Notes under the pieces: model-generated | Told to the model about the DNA's origin: nothing | Databases searched by the model: none | Seen by the model: only the letters and a program-made list of their open reading frames with translations | Shown here: positions 37,563-48,907 of the stretch, in pieces | Layout: each line of letters begins with the position of its first letter | How positions within the stretch are numbered: the stretch's first letter is position 1 | Program-made: the position numbers and the translations under genes | Assembly (NCBI GenBank): GCA_019056595.1 | Contig: CP036163.1 | Coordinates: 4,836,001-4,900,000 of the forward strand | Origin: Pectobacterium atrosepticum | GTDB taxonomy: Bacteria > Pseudomonadota > Gammaproteobacteria > Enterobacterales > Enterobacteriaceae | Reading direction: 5' to 3' | Length of the DNA: 64,000 bases

Positions 37563-37641
37563 TGAAACGTTTCAGCGGGATTTTTTTTGAAACGCCCTAA
37601 TCATCACCACATTTTTTTCTCATAAAAGCTGAAACGATTCA
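37563..37641 (+). promoter_or_regulatory. Two Cra (FruR) operators upstream of fruBKA
   Basis: TGAAACGTTTCA (37563-37574) is a perfect palindrome and the ideal Cra site; TGAAACGATTCA (37630-37641) is a one-mismatch second site 24 bp before fruB. A weaker TGAAACGCCCTA lies at 37588. E. coli fruBKA has two Cra sites in the same region, relieved by fructose 1-phosphate. The setB side of the gap shows nothing comparable. Confidence 0.88.
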
Positions 37642-37664
37642 ACTTTCAGCAAGAGAGGAGCGCC

Positions 37665-38798
37665 ATGTTCCAGTTGTCACAGCAAGATATTCATTTGGGC
37701 GCAGCGGCAAGTAATAAGCAGGAAGCTATCCAGCTTGTTGCTTCAGCACTGACCGCTGCCGGGTGCGTTAACGCAGGGTATGTCGACGGCATGCTACAGC
37801 GCGAACAGCAAACATCTACTTATTTGGGAAGCGGCATTGCTATCCCTCACGGTACAACCGATACCCGCGATTTGGTATTGAAGACCGGAGTTCAAGTATT
37901 TCAGTTTCCTCAGGGTATCGCCTGGGGTGAAGACCAAACCGCCTATGTGGTATTAGGCATTGCAGCCCGCTCTGATGAGCATCTGGCTTTACTGCGTCAG
38001 CTGACTCACGTCCTGAGCGACGATCGCGTAGCGGCACTGCTGGCAAGCACAACCTCAGCAGAAGAACTGCGTAGCCTGCTGATGGGCGAGCAGCAATTGG
38101 CGGAGTTCCGCTTTGACACCTCGCTGATTGCGCTAGATGTAGCGACCGATAATCTGCTGACACTTCAGGCGCTGAACGCCGGTCGTCTTCAGCAGGTCGG
38201 TGCAGCTGATGCCAGCTTTGTCAGCACTACCGTCAGCAACAAACCGCTGAATCTGGGACAAGGAGTGTGGTTCAGCGATAGCGCTATCGGTAACCTCAGC
38301 AGCGCGGCTGCGGTGGCACGTCCGGCTGCGCCTTTCAGCGTTGACGGTGAAAACGTGGCCTTGTTGGTGACGGTTGCAGCGGCTGACGATCAGGCTTTTG
38401 CGCCTATCGATTACTTGAGCAACTTGCTGATTACGCAAAAAGCGGAACGCCTGCTGACGGCTGATGCGCCGACGCTGCTGGCACTCTTGACCAGCGACGT
38501 ACCGGAAGAAAGCGAAGTGCTGACGGCAGAATTTACCATTCGTAACGAACACGGCCTGCACGCCCGTCCGGGCACCATGCTGGTGAACGTGATCAAACAG
38601 TTCACCAGTGAGATTACGGTGACCAATCTGGATGGTACCGGCAAACCGGCAAATGGCCGCAGCCTGATGAAAGTCGTCGCGCTGGGCGTGAAAAAAGGTC
38701 ACAAACTGCGTTTCACCGCCAGCGGTAGCGATGCGGAGCAAGCACTTGCCGCTATTGGCGACGCGATTACGTCCGGTTTGGGCGAGGGGGCAGCATGA
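37665..38798 (+). CDS. fruB: Fructose PTS IIA/FPr protein FruB
   Basis: 377 aa fusion. EIIA(Fru) domain with active His62 ([10 protein letters not shown]), a central M domain, and an HPr-like FPr domain with His299 ([10 protein letters not shown]). It takes phosphate from enzyme I and gives it to FruA. GAGAGGAG lies just before the ATG. Its stop overlaps fruK by 4 bp. Confidence 0.97.
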   Translation: MFQLSQQDIHLGAAASNKQEAIQLVASALTAAGCVNAGYVDGMLQREQQTSTYLGSGIAIPHGTTDTRDLVLKTGVQVFQFPQGIAWGEDQTAYVVLGIAARSDEHLALLRQLTHVLSDDRVAALLASTTSAEELRSLLMGEQQLAEFRFDTSLIALDVATDNLLTLQALNAGRLQQVGAADASFVSTTVSNKPLNLGQGVWFSDSAIGNLSSAAAVARPAAPFSVDGENVALLVTVAAADDQAFAPIDYLSNLLITQKAERLLTADAPTLLALLTSDVPEESEVLTAEFTIRNEHGLHARPGTMLVNVIKQFTSEITVTNLDGTGKPANGRSLMKVVALGVKKGHKLRFTASGSDAEQALAAIGDAITSGLGEGAA

Positions 38799-39733
38799 GC
38801 AGGAGAGTAGCCACAATCACCCTGAATCCAGCTTACGATCTGGTTGGCTATTGCCCGGAAGTTGAGAAAGGCGAAGTCAATCTGGTTCAGACAGCGGGTC
38901 TGCACGCCGCAGGTAAAGGTATCAACGTTGCCAAGGTGCTGAAAGATCTCGGGATTGATGTCACGGTAGGTGGCTTTCTGGGTAAAGACAATCAGGATGG
39001 TTTTCAGCAATTGTTCAGCGAGCTGGGCATTGCCAACCGTTTCCAGGTTGTGCCAGGACGTACGCGTATTAATGTCAAATTAACGGAAAAAGATGGCGAT
39101 GTAACCGACTTCAACTTTTCCGGTTTTGAAGTGACACAGCAAGATTGGCAGCGTTTCGTCAATGATTCGCTGAGCTGGCTCGGACAGTTCGACATGGTCG
39201 CGGTGAGCGGTAGTTTGCCTGCTGGCGTCGATCCTGATGCATTTACCGACTGGATGTCTCGTCTGCGCACGCAGTGTCCTTGCATTATTTTCGACAGCAG
39301 CCGTGAAGCGCTGGTGGCGGGACTGAAGGCCTCTCCTTGGTTGGTGAAACCGAACCGCCGGGAGCTGGAAATATGGGCTGGGCGTAAATTACCTACGCTG
39401 GCTGATGTGGTGGATGCCGCTCACGCGCTGCGTGAACAGGGTATCGCGCATGTTGTGATCTCACTGGGTGCGGAAGGTGCGCTGTGGGTGAATGCATCTG
39501 GCGCGTGGCTGGCAAAACCACCTGCCTGTGATGTGGTAAGTACGGTAGGGGCGGGCGACTCCATGGTTGGGGGGTTGATTTATGGCTTATTAATGCGTGA
39601 GTCCAGTGAGCACACTCTGCGTTTGGCTACGGCGGTTTCGGCTCTGGCCGTCAGCCAAAGTAATGTAGGTATTACCGATCGTCCTCAGTTGGCCGCAATG
39701 ATGGCGCGTGTCGACCTAAAACCCTTTAACTGA
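38795..39733 (+). CDS. fruK: 1-phosphofructokinase FruK
   Basis: 312 aa (E. coli 312), PfkB-type sugar kinase: [11 protein letters not shown] at the start, [16 protein letters not shown] (substrate loop) and the C-terminal [17 protein letters not shown] with catalytic Asp. Makes fructose 1,6-bisphosphate. Middle gene of fruBKA, overlapping fruB by 4 bp. Confidence 0.97.
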   Translation: MSRRVATITLNPAYDLVGYCPEVEKGEVNLVQTAGLHAAGKGINVAKVLKDLGIDVTVGGFLGKDNQDGFQQLFSELGIANRFQVVPGRTRINVKLTEKDGDVTDFNFSGFEVTQQDWQRFVNDSLSWLGQFDMVAVSGSLPAGVDPDAFTDWMSRLRTQCPCIIFDSSREALVAGLKASPWLVKPNRRELEIWAGRKLPTLADVVDAAHALREQGIAHVVISLGAEGALWVNASGAWLAKPPACDVVSTVGAGDSMVGGLIYGLLMRESSEHTLRLATAVSALAVSQSNVGITDRPQLAAMMARVDLKPFN

Positions 39734-39751
39734 TACAGCAGGAGACAAACA

Positions 39752-41443
39752 ATGAAAACGCTGCTGATTTTGGATAAATCACTGGGCCTGGCGAGAAGCC
39801 AACTAGTGAAGAACCTACTCGGCGCTGCCGCTGCGAAAGCAGGGGTGACGTTTACAGAACACGCTAACGATGCTGAACTGGCGATCGTTCTGGGTGCATC
39901 CGCTGCGGCGGACAGCGCACTGAATGGCAAGCAGGTTTATGTCGGTGATATCGAACTGGCTGTTTCGCAGCCGGAAGCCTTTTGGGCGAAAGCGCAGGCT
40001 GAAGCAACGGCGTATCAGGCCGTCGCGTCAGCTTCCGTTCAGCCACCCGTTGCAGCCAAGCGTATTGTTGCGATAACGGCGTGCCCGACTGGCGTCGCGC
40101 ATACGTTTATGGCGGCAGAAGCGATTGAAAGCGAAGCAAAAAAACGCGGCTGGTGGGTTAAGGTTGAAACACGCGGATCCGTTGGCGCAGGTAATACGAT
40201 TACCCCAGAAGAAGTGGAACAGGCCGATCTGGTGATCGTCGCTGCGGATATTGAAGTCGATCTGGCGAAGTTTGCCGGTAAGAAGATGTATCGCACGTCG
40301 ACGGGTCTGGCACTGAAAAAGACGGCGCAAGAATTAGATAAAGCGCAGGCTGAGGCTAAAGTGTATCAGTCATCCGGGCAAGCTGGCGCGTCAAGCGCGA
40401 GCGAGTCTGGTCAGAAAGGCGGAGCAGGCCCGTATCGTCACCTGCTGACCGGCGTGTCTTACATGCTGCCTATGGTGGTGGCGGGCGGCCTGTGTATCGC
40501 ACTGTCGTTTGTCTTTGGTATTGAAGCCTTTAAACAGGAAGGTACGCTGGCAGCAGCGCTGATGAAGATCGGCGGCGGTTCTGCCTTTGCGCTGATGGTG
40601 CCGGTGTTGGCAGGCTATATCGCTTTCTCCATTGCGGATCGTCCGGGTTTAACGCCGGGTCTGGTTGGCGGGATGTTGGCGGTGAGTACAGGTGCGGGCT
40701 TCCTCGGCGGTATCATTGCCGGTTTCCTTGCGGGTTACATTGCCAGAGCAATCAACAATAAATTGACTCTGCCGCAAAGTTTGACTGCGCTAAAACCGAT
40801 CCTGATCATTCCGCTGTTCGCTACCTTGATCACCGGTCTTATCATGATTTACGTCGTCGGTACCCCGGTGGCGAAAATCCTGACTGGCCTGACTGGCTGG
40901 CTGCAATCTATGGGCACGGCGAATGCGGTGATTCTGGGGGCGATTCTGGGTGCGATGATGTGTACGGATATGGGCGGCCCGGTTAACAAAGTGGCCTACG
41001 TTTTCGGTACCACCTTACTCAGTAGCCAGATTTACGCGCCGATGGCAGCTGTCATGGCTGCGGGTATGGTGCCACCGTTGGCGATGGGTCTGGCAACCGT
41101 GCTGGCAAGCAAGAAATTTAACCCGACCGAACGTGAAGGCGGCAAAGCAGCGTTTGTGCTGGGCCTGTGCTTTATTTCCGAAGGGGCGATTCCTTACGCC
41201 GCGCGTGATCCAATGCGCGTTCTGCCTTGCTGTATCATTGGTGGTGCACTGACCGGTGCACTGTCTATGGCGGTGGGTGCTAAGTTAATGGCACCACACG
41301 GTGGTCTGTTCGTACTGTTGATTCCTGGTGCGATTACCCCGGTCATTGGCTATCTGTTAGCGATCATTGCGGGAACGGCGGTAGCTGGTGTGCTGTATGC
41401 ACTGCTGAAACGCTCTGATGAGCAACTGGCGAAAGCGGCATAA
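39752..41443 (+). CDS. fruA: Fructose PTS EIIBC component FruA
   Basis: 563 aa (E. coli 563). Degenerate N-terminal IIB' domain, IIB with phosphorylated Cys111 (ITACPTGVAHTFMAAEAI), a linker rich in Ala/Ser/Gln, and a IIC membrane domain of about ten segments from residue 225. Imports fructose as fructose 1-phosphate. Starts 18 bp after fruK with CAGGAGA before the ATG. Confidence 0.97.
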   Translation: MKTLLILDKSLGLARSQLVKNLLGAAAAKAGVTFTEHANDAELAIVLGASAAADSALNGKQVYVGDIELAVSQPEAFWAKAQAEATAYQAVASASVQPPVAAKRIVAITACPTGVAHTFMAAEAIESEAKKRGWWVKVETRGSVGAGNTITPEEVEQADLVIVAADIEVDLAKFAGKKMYRTSTGLALKKTAQELDKAQAEAKVYQSSGQAGASSASESGQKGGAGPYRHLLTGVSYMLPMVVAGGLCIALSFVFGIEAFKQEGTLAAALMKIGGGSAFALMVPVLAGYIAFSIADRPGLTPGLVGGMLAVSTGAGFLGGIIAGFLAGYIARAINNKLTLPQSLTALKPILIIPLFATLITGLIMIYVVGTPVAKILTGLTGWLQSMGTANAVILGAILGAMMCTDMGGPVNKVAYVFGTTLLSSQIYAPMAAVMAAGMVPPLAMGLATVLASKKFNPTEREGGKAAFVLGLCFISEGAIPYAARDPMRVLPCCIIGGALTGALSMAVGAKLMAPHGGLFVLLIPGAITPVIGYLLAIIAGTAVAGVLYALLKRSDEQLAKAA

Positions 41444-41555
41444 GCCTGATTATCGTTATAAATTTCACGATGCAGGATGATAGCGGGGAAAGTTAACCGT
41501 CACACCTGCAAAGTGAAGAAAGCGTACTGCCATAACACAAGGATGTGGATGAGAT

Positions 41556-41592
41556 AGCGCCAGTTGGTATTCACCAATTGGCGCTTTTTTTA
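41556..41592 (+). terminator. Terminator of fruBKA
   Basis: AGCGCCAGTTGG (41556-41567) pairs with CCAATTGGCGCT (41574-41585, with one G-T-type wobble), followed by a seven-T run. Confidence 0.88.
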
Positions 41593-41596
41593 TGTA

Positions 41597-41723
<127 letters not shown>

Positions 41724-41724
41724 A

Positions 41725-42570
41725 TCAGTACTGGGCTTCAGACTTGAGCCAGGCGATTTCGTCGGCCCAGATGTCGGGATTGACTGTTTCCAGAATCATC
41801 GGAATACCGTCAAAACGGGTGTCTTTCATGATGTAGCTGAAAGCGGTTTTGCCAATATTACCTTCTCCGAGACTGTGGTGTCGGTCAACTCGGCTGCCGA
41901 ACGCGCTTTTCGCATCATTCAAATGCATTCCGCGTAGATAGCGGAACCCAACAATGCGATCGAACTCAGCAAAGGTCGCTTCGCAATCCGCTTCTGTTCG
42001 CAGATCGTACCCGCCAGCGAAGGCGTGGCAGGTATCGATACAGACGCCGACACGGCTTTTATCTTCCACGCCATCGATGATGGCCGCCAGATGTTCAAAA
42101 CGGAAACCCAGATTACTGCCTTGTCCGGCGGTATTTTCAATTACGGCGGTGACACCGTCCGTTTCCGCCAGCGCGATGTTGATGGACTCGGCAATACGTG
42201 CCAGACAGTCCGCTACCTCGATCTGCTTCAGATGGCTACCGGGATGAAAGTTCATCAGGCTCAGCCCAAGCTGTTGGCAGCGGGACATTTCGTCAATAAA
42301 CGCGATGCGTGATTTCTCCAGCGCTTCCTCGTCTGGGTGACCCAAATTAATCAAATAGCTGTCGTGGGGCAGAATCTGTGCCGACGTATAGGCGTACTGT
42401 TCACACGCGGCTTTAAAACGGTCAATGACCTCTGCACTGAGTGCGGCAGCCTGCCATTGGCGCTGGTTCTTGGTAAATAAGGCGAAAGCGGTCGCCTTTA
42501 TCTCATGCGCGCGAATCACGGCCTGATCGACACCGCCTGCTGCGCTAACGTGCGCTCCGATGTATTTCAT
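41725..42570 (-). CDS. nfo: Endonuclease IV (AP endonuclease) Nfo
   Basis: 281 aa TIM-barrel, zinc-dependent AP endonuclease of base excision repair. [42 protein letters not shown] and HSLGEGNIG carry the metal-binding His/Asp/Glu set. Same place between fru and yeiH as in E. coli (where psu genes intervene). Confidence 0.97.
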   Translation of the reverse strand: MKYIGAHVSAAGGVDQAVIRAHEIKATAFALFTKNQRQWQAAALSAEVIDRFKAACEQYAYTSAQILPHDSYLINLGHPDEEALEKSRIAFIDEMSRCQQLGLSLMNFHPGSHLKQIEVADCLARIAESINIALAETDGVTAVIENTAGQGSNLGFRFEHLAAIIDGVEDKSRVGVCIDTCHAFAGGYDLRTEADCEATFAEFDRIVGFRYLRGMHLNDAKSAFGSRVDRHHSLGEGNIGKTAFSYIMKDTRFDGIPMILETVNPDIWADEIAWLKSEAQY

Positions 42571-42612
42571 GTTGGTCTCCTCTATAACGAAGACATTATG
42601 GCATCGTCATGC

Positions 42613-42738
<126 letters not shown>

Positions 42739-42773
42739 GGTTAATCAGACGTTAATGGGTAAATAATTTATCG

Positions 42774-43847
42774 TTAGCTGAATAAGTGTTCGAAGAACAG
42801 GTTGATTCCCGCACCACCGATCACCAGCCAGATAAACAGAATAAGTGCCAGCAGTAGCGGTTTTGCTCCTGCCTGACGGATGGCGCTGAATTGGGTAGTC
42901 AGGCCTAACGCCACCATCGCCATCGTCAGTAGTACATTATCAAGTTGAACTAACTGGGTGACGAGTGTCGGAGAAAGTAGCGGGAAAGAATTGAAGGCGG
43001 CCACGGCAATGAATCCCAAGGCAAACCACGGGAACATCAGTGGAACAGCGTCTTCTGCATCACGTTTTTGCGTGTTTTTTTTCAGGAAGAACCCGAGTAT
43101 GAGAAGGAAAGGTGCCAGCATCATCACGCGCAGCATTTTGCTGATAACGGCGATGTTTTCCGTCGCGCCATCAACGGCATGCCCAGCGGCAACGGCCTGA
43201 GCGACTTCATGTATTGTTGAACCAAAATACAGGCCGACGATCTGCGGTGTAGCTTCAATCCACTGATGTTCGAGATTGAGTTGATAGAGCCACGGATACA
43301 AAAACATGGCTGTCGTACCGAAGATCACCACGGTGGAAACCGCGACGGCAATAGTATTGCCAGCGGCTTTAACAACGGGGGCTGTTGCCATTATCGCCGC
43401 CGCACCGCAGATGCTGCTGCCAGCACCGATGAGAATCACCGTCTCATTGTCGAGCTTCAGCCAGCGCTTGCCAATCCAACAGGCGAGCAAAAATGTTAGC
43501 GTGACGACGGTAAGATCGACGGCGATACCCGTAAAGCCGACGGCAGCAACTTGCTGAAAGCTGAGACGAAAACCATAAAGTATGATGCCCCAGCGGAGTA
43601 AGTGCTGCTTGGCCCACTGCACACCGGGATCGCACAGAGGATGAATTCGCGGATAAACGCTATTCCCCAGCACGATCCCAGTTAGGATCGCTAATGTCAG
43701 TGAGCCGGGTCCCCAGTGGGCGATTTTCGGAATATTTGCCAGCCAGAGAAGTGAAAAAGTTATTAAACTTACTAACAACAGGCCAGGTAATCGCGCTTTT
43801 GCTCCATTGGGTGGTGCTATCGCTTGTAATGTCGCAGGAAGAGCCAT
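42774..43847 (-). CDS. yeiH: YeiH family (UPF0324) membrane protein, putative sulfite/sulfate exporter
   Basis: 357 aa with about ten membrane segments (E. coli 349). LTLAILTGIVLGNSVYPRI, LLRWGIILYGFRLSFQQVA and LIGAGSSICGAAAIMATAPVVKA are family signatures. Fits the TauZ/UPF0324 group suggested to export sulfite or sulfate; not proven. The longest frame begins inside the yeiE promoter, so ATG 43847 is taken. Divergent from its likely regulator gene yeiE. Confidence 0.88.
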   Translation of the reverse strand: MALPATLQAIAPPNGAKARLPGLLLVSLITFSLLWLANIPKIAHWGPGSLTLAILTGIVLGNSVYPRIHPLCDPGVQWAKQHLLRWGIILYGFRLSFQQVAAVGFTGIAVDLTVVTLTFLLACWIGKRWLKLDNETVILIGAGSSICGAAAIMATAPVVKAAGNTIAVAVSTVVIFGTTAMFLYPWLYQLNLEHQWIEATPQIVGLYFGSTIHEVAQAVAAGHAVDGATENIAVISKMLRVMMLAPFLLILGFFLKKNTQKRDAEDAVPLMFPWFALGFIAVAAFNSFPLLSPTLVTQLVQLDNVLLTMAMVALGLTTQFSAIRQAGAKPLLLALILFIWLVIGGAGINLFFEHLFS

Positions 43848-43965
43848 GGGTTTGGTGCCTATTCTGACCGTACCGAATTGAGAAGCCAGCTTATAATCCA
43901 TGAGATTAAAAGAGAAATTGATTATATATTTATAACCTATAAGTATTTCAGATAAAGAGCGCACT

Positions 43966-44838
43966 ATGCATATCACGTTACGTCAACTGGAAGTCTTTGC
44001 CGAAGTCCTGAAAAGTGGTTCAACGACACAGGCCTCCGTTGTGCTTTCACTTTCTCAATCGGCAGTCAGCGCTGCTCTGGCGGATTTAGAAGGGCAGCTG
44101 GGTGTTCAACTTTTCGACCGCGTGGGTAAACGTCTGGTTGTTAATGAGCATGGCCGCCTGCTGTACCCCAAGGCGCTGGCATTGCTTGAACAGTCGATAG
44201 AAATTGAGCAGCTCTTCCGGCGTGATAATGGAGCACTGCGTATTTATGCCAGCAGTACTATTGGCAACTATCTATTGCCTGCGATGATTGCCCGCTATCG
44301 CCATGACTACCCTGAAATTCCGCTGGAACTGCATGTCGGCAATACGCAAGATGTGATCACCCGCGTGTCTGAATTTAGTGTCGATTTGGGCTTGATCGAA
44401 GGCCCTTGCCATCACCCTCATTTAATTACGCAGCCCTGGCTGGAAGATGAACTGGTGGTATTTTGTTCTCCCGAGTATCCGCTCAGCCGGGGGACGGTAT
44501 CATTAGCGGCGCTGGCGGATGCCCACTGGATCCTGCGTGAGCGCGGTTCAGGCACGCGTGAAGTGCTGGATCATCTGTTGTTGACGCACCTGTCACATTT
44601 CCATCTGGTGATGGAATTAGGTAATTCGGAGGCAATTAAACATGCGGTTCGCCATGGAATTGGTATCAGTTGCCTGTCACGGCATGTGATTGCTGAACAG
44701 CTGGCGTCAGGCTCGTTGGTGGAATTGAAGGTGCCGTTGCCTAAACTCACGCGGACGCTGTATTTGGTACACCACCGACAGAAACATCTTTCAAATGTGT
44801 TACAGCGTTTCCTGAGTTATTGCTGTGAAATGCCATAG
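43966..44838 (+). CDS. yeiE: LysR-type regulator YeiE
   Basis: 290 aa. HTH at residues 1-60 ([20 protein letters not shown]), effector domain after about 90 ([21 protein letters not shown]). Homologues respond to sulfite and control the divergent yeiH gene. Position between yeiH and lysP is as in E. coli. Confidence 0.94.
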   Translation: MHITLRQLEVFAEVLKSGSTTQASVVLSLSQSAVSAALADLEGQLGVQLFDRVGKRLVVNEHGRLLYPKALALLEQSIEIEQLFRRDNGALRIYASSTIGNYLLPAMIARYRHDYPEIPLELHVGNTQDVITRVSEFSVDLGLIEGPCHHPHLITQPWLEDELVVFCSPEYPLSRGTVSLAALADAHWILRERGSGTREVLDHLLLTHLSHFHLVMELGNSEAIKHAVRHGIGISCLSRHVIAEQLASGSLVELKVPLPKLTRTLYLVHHRQKHLSNVLQRFLSYCCEMP

Positions 44839-44973
44839 TGAAAATATTTTCTGCTGCTAATAATCGGGCGTGAGTTATTAAGCTCTCTTATAACTCGACG
44901 ATCTTAACTATCCAGTACAACGCTATTTGCTACAATCCCGCCTCGATTTTTAGCACGAGCACGCAGGATAACA

Positions 44974-46449
44974 ATGGCTCAGCACGATATTCAACAAACT
45001 ACACAGGGCGCACCGACCCTGCGCCGTGAACTGAAAGCGCGGCATTTAACGATGATCGCCATTGGCGGATCGATTGGTACCGGGTTATTTGTCGCTTCTG
45101 GTGCGACGGTTTCACAAGCGGGTCCCGGTGGTGCACTCCTGTCTTATGCCCTGATTGGGCTGATGGTTTACTTCCTGATGACGAGCCTAGGCGAACTGGC
45201 GGCATTCATGCCAGTTTCTGGTTCATTTTCTACCTACGGATCTCGCTATGTTGAGGAAGGTTTCGGCTTCGCATTGGGCTGGAACTATTGGTACAACTGG
45301 GCGGTGACCATTGCGGTCGATCTGGTCGCTGCGCAACTGGTGATGGGATATTGGTTCCCTGAAGTCTCCGGCTGGATCTGGAGCGCTTTGTTTCTGGCGC
45401 TGATGTTCCTACTTAATTACATTTCCGTGAAAGGGTTTGGCGAAGCCGAGTATTGGTTCTCACTGATTAAAGTGACGACGGTCATTATTTTCATTGCTGT
45501 GGGTGTGATGATGATTACGGGCATCATGAGCGGTGCGGAAAATGCTGGATTCCACAACTGGGAGATTGGCGATGCACCGTTTGCTGGTGGCTTCTCCGCC
45601 ATGATCGGCGTGGCGATGATCGTGGGTTTTTCTTTCCAGGGAACGGAACTGATCGGTGTGGCTGCTGGGGAGTCCCAGGAACCGAGCAAAAACATTCCGC
45701 GTGCCATCCGTCAGGTTTTCTGGCGTATCCTGCTGTTTTACATCTTCGCGATTCTGATTATCAGCTTAATCATTCCGTATACCGATCCGAACCTGCTGCG
45801 TAATGATGTGAAAGACATTACGGTGAGTCCGTTCACGCTGGTGTTTGAGAATGCGGGTCTGTTGTCTGCCGCTGCGGTCATGAATGCGGTCATCTTGACG
45901 GCGGTGTTGTCGGCGGGTAACTCCGGGATGTACGCCTCTACACGTATGCTGTTTACGCTGGCATCGGAAGGTAAAGCGCCGCGTATTTTCGCTAAGCTGT
46001 CAAAAGGGGGTGTGCCACGTAATGCGCTGTATGCAACAACCGTGGTGGCTGCGCTGTGTTTCCTGTCTTCTCTGTATGGTAACCAAACGGTTTATCTGTG
46101 GTTGTTGAATACCTCGGGAATGACCGGCTTTATTGCTTGGCTAGGGATCGCGATCAGCCATTACCGTTTCCGTCGCGGCTATGTTATGCAAGGCCACGAT
46201 CTGAACCGTCTGCCTTATCAGTCGCGTTTCTTCCCGTTAGGGCCGATCTTCGCCTTTGTGCTCTGCCTGATCATCACATTGGGGCAGAATTATCAGGCGT
46301 TTCTGCAAGACAACATCGACTGGTATGGCGTCACGGCAACCTACATCGGCATTCCGTTGTTCCTGCTGATTTGGTTCGGCTATAAGCTGTATCGTGGAAC
46401 GGGCTTCATCAAGTATCAGGATATGACGTTCCCGGATCATAAAGACTAA
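44974..46449 (+). CDS. lysP: Lysine-specific permease LysP
   Basis: 491 aa (E. coli 489) APC-family amino-acid:proton symporter with 12 segments: RRELKARHLTMIAIGGSIGT and FSFQGTELIGVAAGESQEPS, with the conserved Gly-rich first helix. It imports lysine and, in E. coli, restrains CadC. AGGATAACA precedes the ATG. Confidence 0.96.
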   Translation: MAQHDIQQTTQGAPTLRRELKARHLTMIAIGGSIGTGLFVASGATVSQAGPGGALLSYALIGLMVYFLMTSLGELAAFMPVSGSFSTYGSRYVEEGFGFALGWNYWYNWAVTIAVDLVAAQLVMGYWFPEVSGWIWSALFLALMFLLNYISVKGFGEAEYWFSLIKVTTVIIFIAVGVMMITGIMSGAENAGFHNWEIGDAPFAGGFSAMIGVAMIVGFSFQGTELIGVAAGESQEPSKNIPRAIRQVFWRILLFYIFAILIISLIIPYTDPNLLRNDVKDITVSPFTLVFENAGLLSAAAVMNAVILTAVLSAGNSGMYASTRMLFTLASEGKAPRIFAKLSKGGVPRNALYATTVVAALCFLSSLYGNQTVYLWLLNTSGMTGFIAWLGIAISHYRFRRGYVMQGHDLNRLPYQSRFFPLGPIFAFVLCLIITLGQNYQAFLQDNIDWYGVTATYIGIPLFLLIWFGYKLYRGTGFIKYQDMTFPDHKD

Positions 46450-46469
46450 TCGCTAGCATACCGTTAACG

Positions 46470-46499
46470 GGCGATTCCCTGATGGGGGTCGCCTTTTTT
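46470..46499 (+). terminator. Terminator of lysP
   Basis: GGCGATTCC (46470-46478) pairs with GGGGTCGCC (46485-46493, one mismatch), followed by TTTTTT. Confidence 0.8.
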
Positions 46500-46691
46500 A
46501 TTGATTTTTTTTCGTTTTCGCACTGTCCTTCATACTTCCTCTTATATTGATGTGTTGATTTATATCAAATTTATTCACCTTGATTTACCGGGTTATTTTA
46601 CATTAACTCGATTTAATAATTGTTTTTTTAATTTAATTATTTGTTTTTTATGAATAAATTCCACATCAATTTCATTCCTTATTGCGCATGC

Positions 46692-46712
46692 AAATGATTT
46701 TAATTTTCATTT
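46692..46712 (+). promoter_or_regulatory. Candidate Fur site upstream of cirA
   Basis: AAATGATTTTAATTTTCATTT at 46692-46712 (AAATGA ... TCATTT) is an inverted repeat compatible with a Fur box, 78 bp before cirA. It is imperfect against the consensus, but cirA is Fur-controlled in E. coli. Confidence 0.5.
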
Positions 46713-46789
46713 ACAATTATTATTTGCTCATTACAATGTGTTGAACAAAAAAACTCAATGTAAATCATCCGTTCTGAGGACACAGACGC

Positions 46790-48907
46790 ATGGCAATAAA
46801 TATAAGAAAATCGGTGGCATTGGCGCTGGTTACAATGGCAACGACACCCGTTATCGCCGCACAGGACGATACGATGGTTGTGACGGCTTCGGGTTATGAA
46901 CAAAAAATCACCGAAGCGGCCGCGAGTATTTCGGTTGTTGGTCATGATGAACTGACTAAACGTAAATATAACGATCTTGGTGAAGCACTCAGTGACGTAG
47001 AAGGAGTTGATGTACGAAGCTCAACGGGTAAAACAGGTGGCCTAGACATCAGCATTCGCGGTATGCCAAGTGACTATACGCTGATTCTGGTTGATGGTAT
47101 TCGCCAGAACGGCTCATCAGATGTCACGCCGAATGGGTTTGGTACAATGAACACCGGCTTTATTCCACCGTTGGCGGCGATAGAGCGTATTGAAGTTATC
47201 CGCGGGCCGATGTCAACGTTATATGGTTCTGATGCGATGGGTGGCGTGGTAAATATCATCACCAAAAAAGCGTCGAAAGAGTGGGTCGGAAATATCACTC
47301 TGGATCATACTTTTCAGGAGGACAGAGACTATGGTGACGCGTCCAAGTTCTCGATTTATTCCAGCGGTGCGTTGATCGAAGACAAACTGGGGCTCGCCCT
47401 GCGCGGCAACATCTTACGCCGCGATGCATCAGAAGTTAGTTCGTCCTCAACCGGACAGGAGCTCAGTATGCGTGGTCCGAATCCAGTTAAGTCTGACAAT
47501 TACCTTTTGGGTGGTAAGTTATCCTGGCTGCTGGATAGTCGTAATACCCTGTGGCTGGATGGTGAAGTCTCCAACCAGAAATATGATAACAAGGAAGAAC
47601 AACTCGGTGCGCTGGGAGCTGGTACTGCGGCTCGGGGCGGCGGTTATGAAGATACACTGCGTTATGAGCGTCGCAAGGTTACGCTGGGTAGCGATAATCA
47701 GCTCGATTTTGGTACATGGAATTCGAGCTTGTCCTTCAACCAGACAGAGAACAAGGGACGGTTGATTCCTCGTTCTACGGTGCCGGCAGGGTCAACAGCC
47801 TCAGGGCAAAAGCGCGAGCTAAAAAATACCAACTACATTCTTGATACGAAACTGGTTAGCCCACTAGGTGACAGTCATTTAGTGACGCTGGGTGGGCAGT
47901 ACTGGAATGCCGTCATGAAAGATGGAATTGTTCTGGCGAATACGGGTGAGAAATTCGAACAGAATTCGTGGTCGCTCTTTGCTGAAGATGAATGGCGCAT
48001 TGTTGATTCGCTAGCGTTAACCACAGGCGCTCGTTATGAGCATCATGAAGCGTTCGGTGGCCATGTTAGCCCACGTGCTTATCTCGTGTGGAATGCGTTG
48101 GATGAATTAACGATTAAAGGTGGGGTGAGCACAGGCTACAAGACGCCATCGTTGGCTCGGTTACATAACGGCATAAGTGGCGTAACGGGGCAGGGTACGA
48201 TCAATACGATTGGTAACCCTAACCTGAAGCCGGAAGAAAGCGTGAATACGGAACTGGGGGCATACTATGAGCATTTTAGTGGTTTCTCTACTAACGCTAC
48301 GCTTTTCCATAACCGCTTCCGTAATAAGATCGATAGTTACGAAATTGATACGGTAACGTCTAGCTATCGCAATATTGGTAAAGCGAACACGCAAGGTCTG
48401 GAGTTGGGATCGACTATCCCTCTATGGTCAGACAACTGGACGCTGAACGTGAATTACACCTTTACTGACAGCGAGCAGAAAGGCGGAGAAAATCCCGGTG
48501 CCCGTTTGACCAATACGCCTAAGCACATGGCCAATGCGCGTTTAAACTGGAGTGTGAACGAGCAGTTGAGTACCTGGCTTAAAGCGGAATATCGAGGCAA
48601 AACGGCTCGTTTCACGGAAAATTATGACCAACTCAGTGATGCAAACAAGGTTGTTCATGACAATCTTGGCTCGGATTTCAAATCATTCACCGTCGTGAAC
48701 CTCGGCGGATCGTATAAGATATCCAAAGATGTAACATTGAACGGATCGGTTAATAACCTGTTGGACAAAGATTTCACCAAGACCTATGTCCTCCCGGTCG
48801 GAACGGGTACGACAACAGCGGGTGATTACTTTACATCAAGTCAGGTCACTACAGGTTCCGTAGTACCAGGTCGTAATTACTGGGTATCGGTAAACGTCAA
48901 CTTCTGA
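46790..48907 (+). CDS. cirA: TonB-dependent catecholate siderophore receptor CirA-like
   Basis: 705 aa (E. coli CirA 663). Signal peptide to about residue 23, TonB-box-like DDTMVVTAS (26-34), plug domain with RGMPSDYTLILVDGIRQNG and IEVIRGPMSTLYGSDAMGGVVNIITKK (in two stretches), then a 22-strand barrel ending GRNYWVSVNVNF with terminal Phe. It imports ferric catecholates and is a bacteriocin receptor in relatives. Placed after lysP as in E. coli. The extra ~40 residues lie in barrel loops. Confidence 0.92.
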   Translation: MAINIRKSVALALVTMATTPVIAAQDDTMVVTASGYEQKITEAAASISVVGHDELTKRKYNDLGEALSDVEGVDVRSSTGKTGGLDISIRGMPSDYTLILVDGIRQNGSSDVTPNGFGTMNTGFIPPLAAIERIEVIRGPMSTLYGSDAMGGVVNIITKKASKEWVGNITLDHTFQEDRDYGDASKFSIYSSGALIEDKLGLALRGNILRRDASEVSSSSTGQELSMRGPNPVKSDNYLLGGKLSWLLDSRNTLWLDGEVSNQKYDNKEEQLGALGAGTAARGGGYEDTLRYERRKVTLGSDNQLDFGTWNSSLSFNQTENKGRLIPRSTVPAGSTASGQKRELKNTNYILDTKLVSPLGDSHLVTLGGQYWNAVMKDGIVLANTGEKFEQNSWSLFAEDEWRIVDSLALTTGARYEHHEAFGGHVSPRAYLVWNALDELTIKGGVSTGYKTPSLARLHNGISGVTGQGTINTIGNPNLKPEESVNTELGAYYEHFSGFSTNATLFHNRFRNKIDSYEIDTVTSSYRNIGKANTQGLELGSTIPLWSDNWTLNVNYTFTDSEQKGGENPGARLTNTPKHMANARLNWSVNEQLSTWLKAEYRGKTARFTENYDQLSDANKVVHDNLGSDFKSFTVVNLGGSYKISKDVTLNGSVNNLLDKDFTKTYVLPVGTGTTTAGDYFTSSQVTTGSVVPGRNYWVSVNVNF

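Noticed and set aside
38133..38816. 227-aa frame opposite fruB
   Set aside because: Antisense shadow rich in Arg, Cys and His, as expected for the reverse of an Ala-rich gene.
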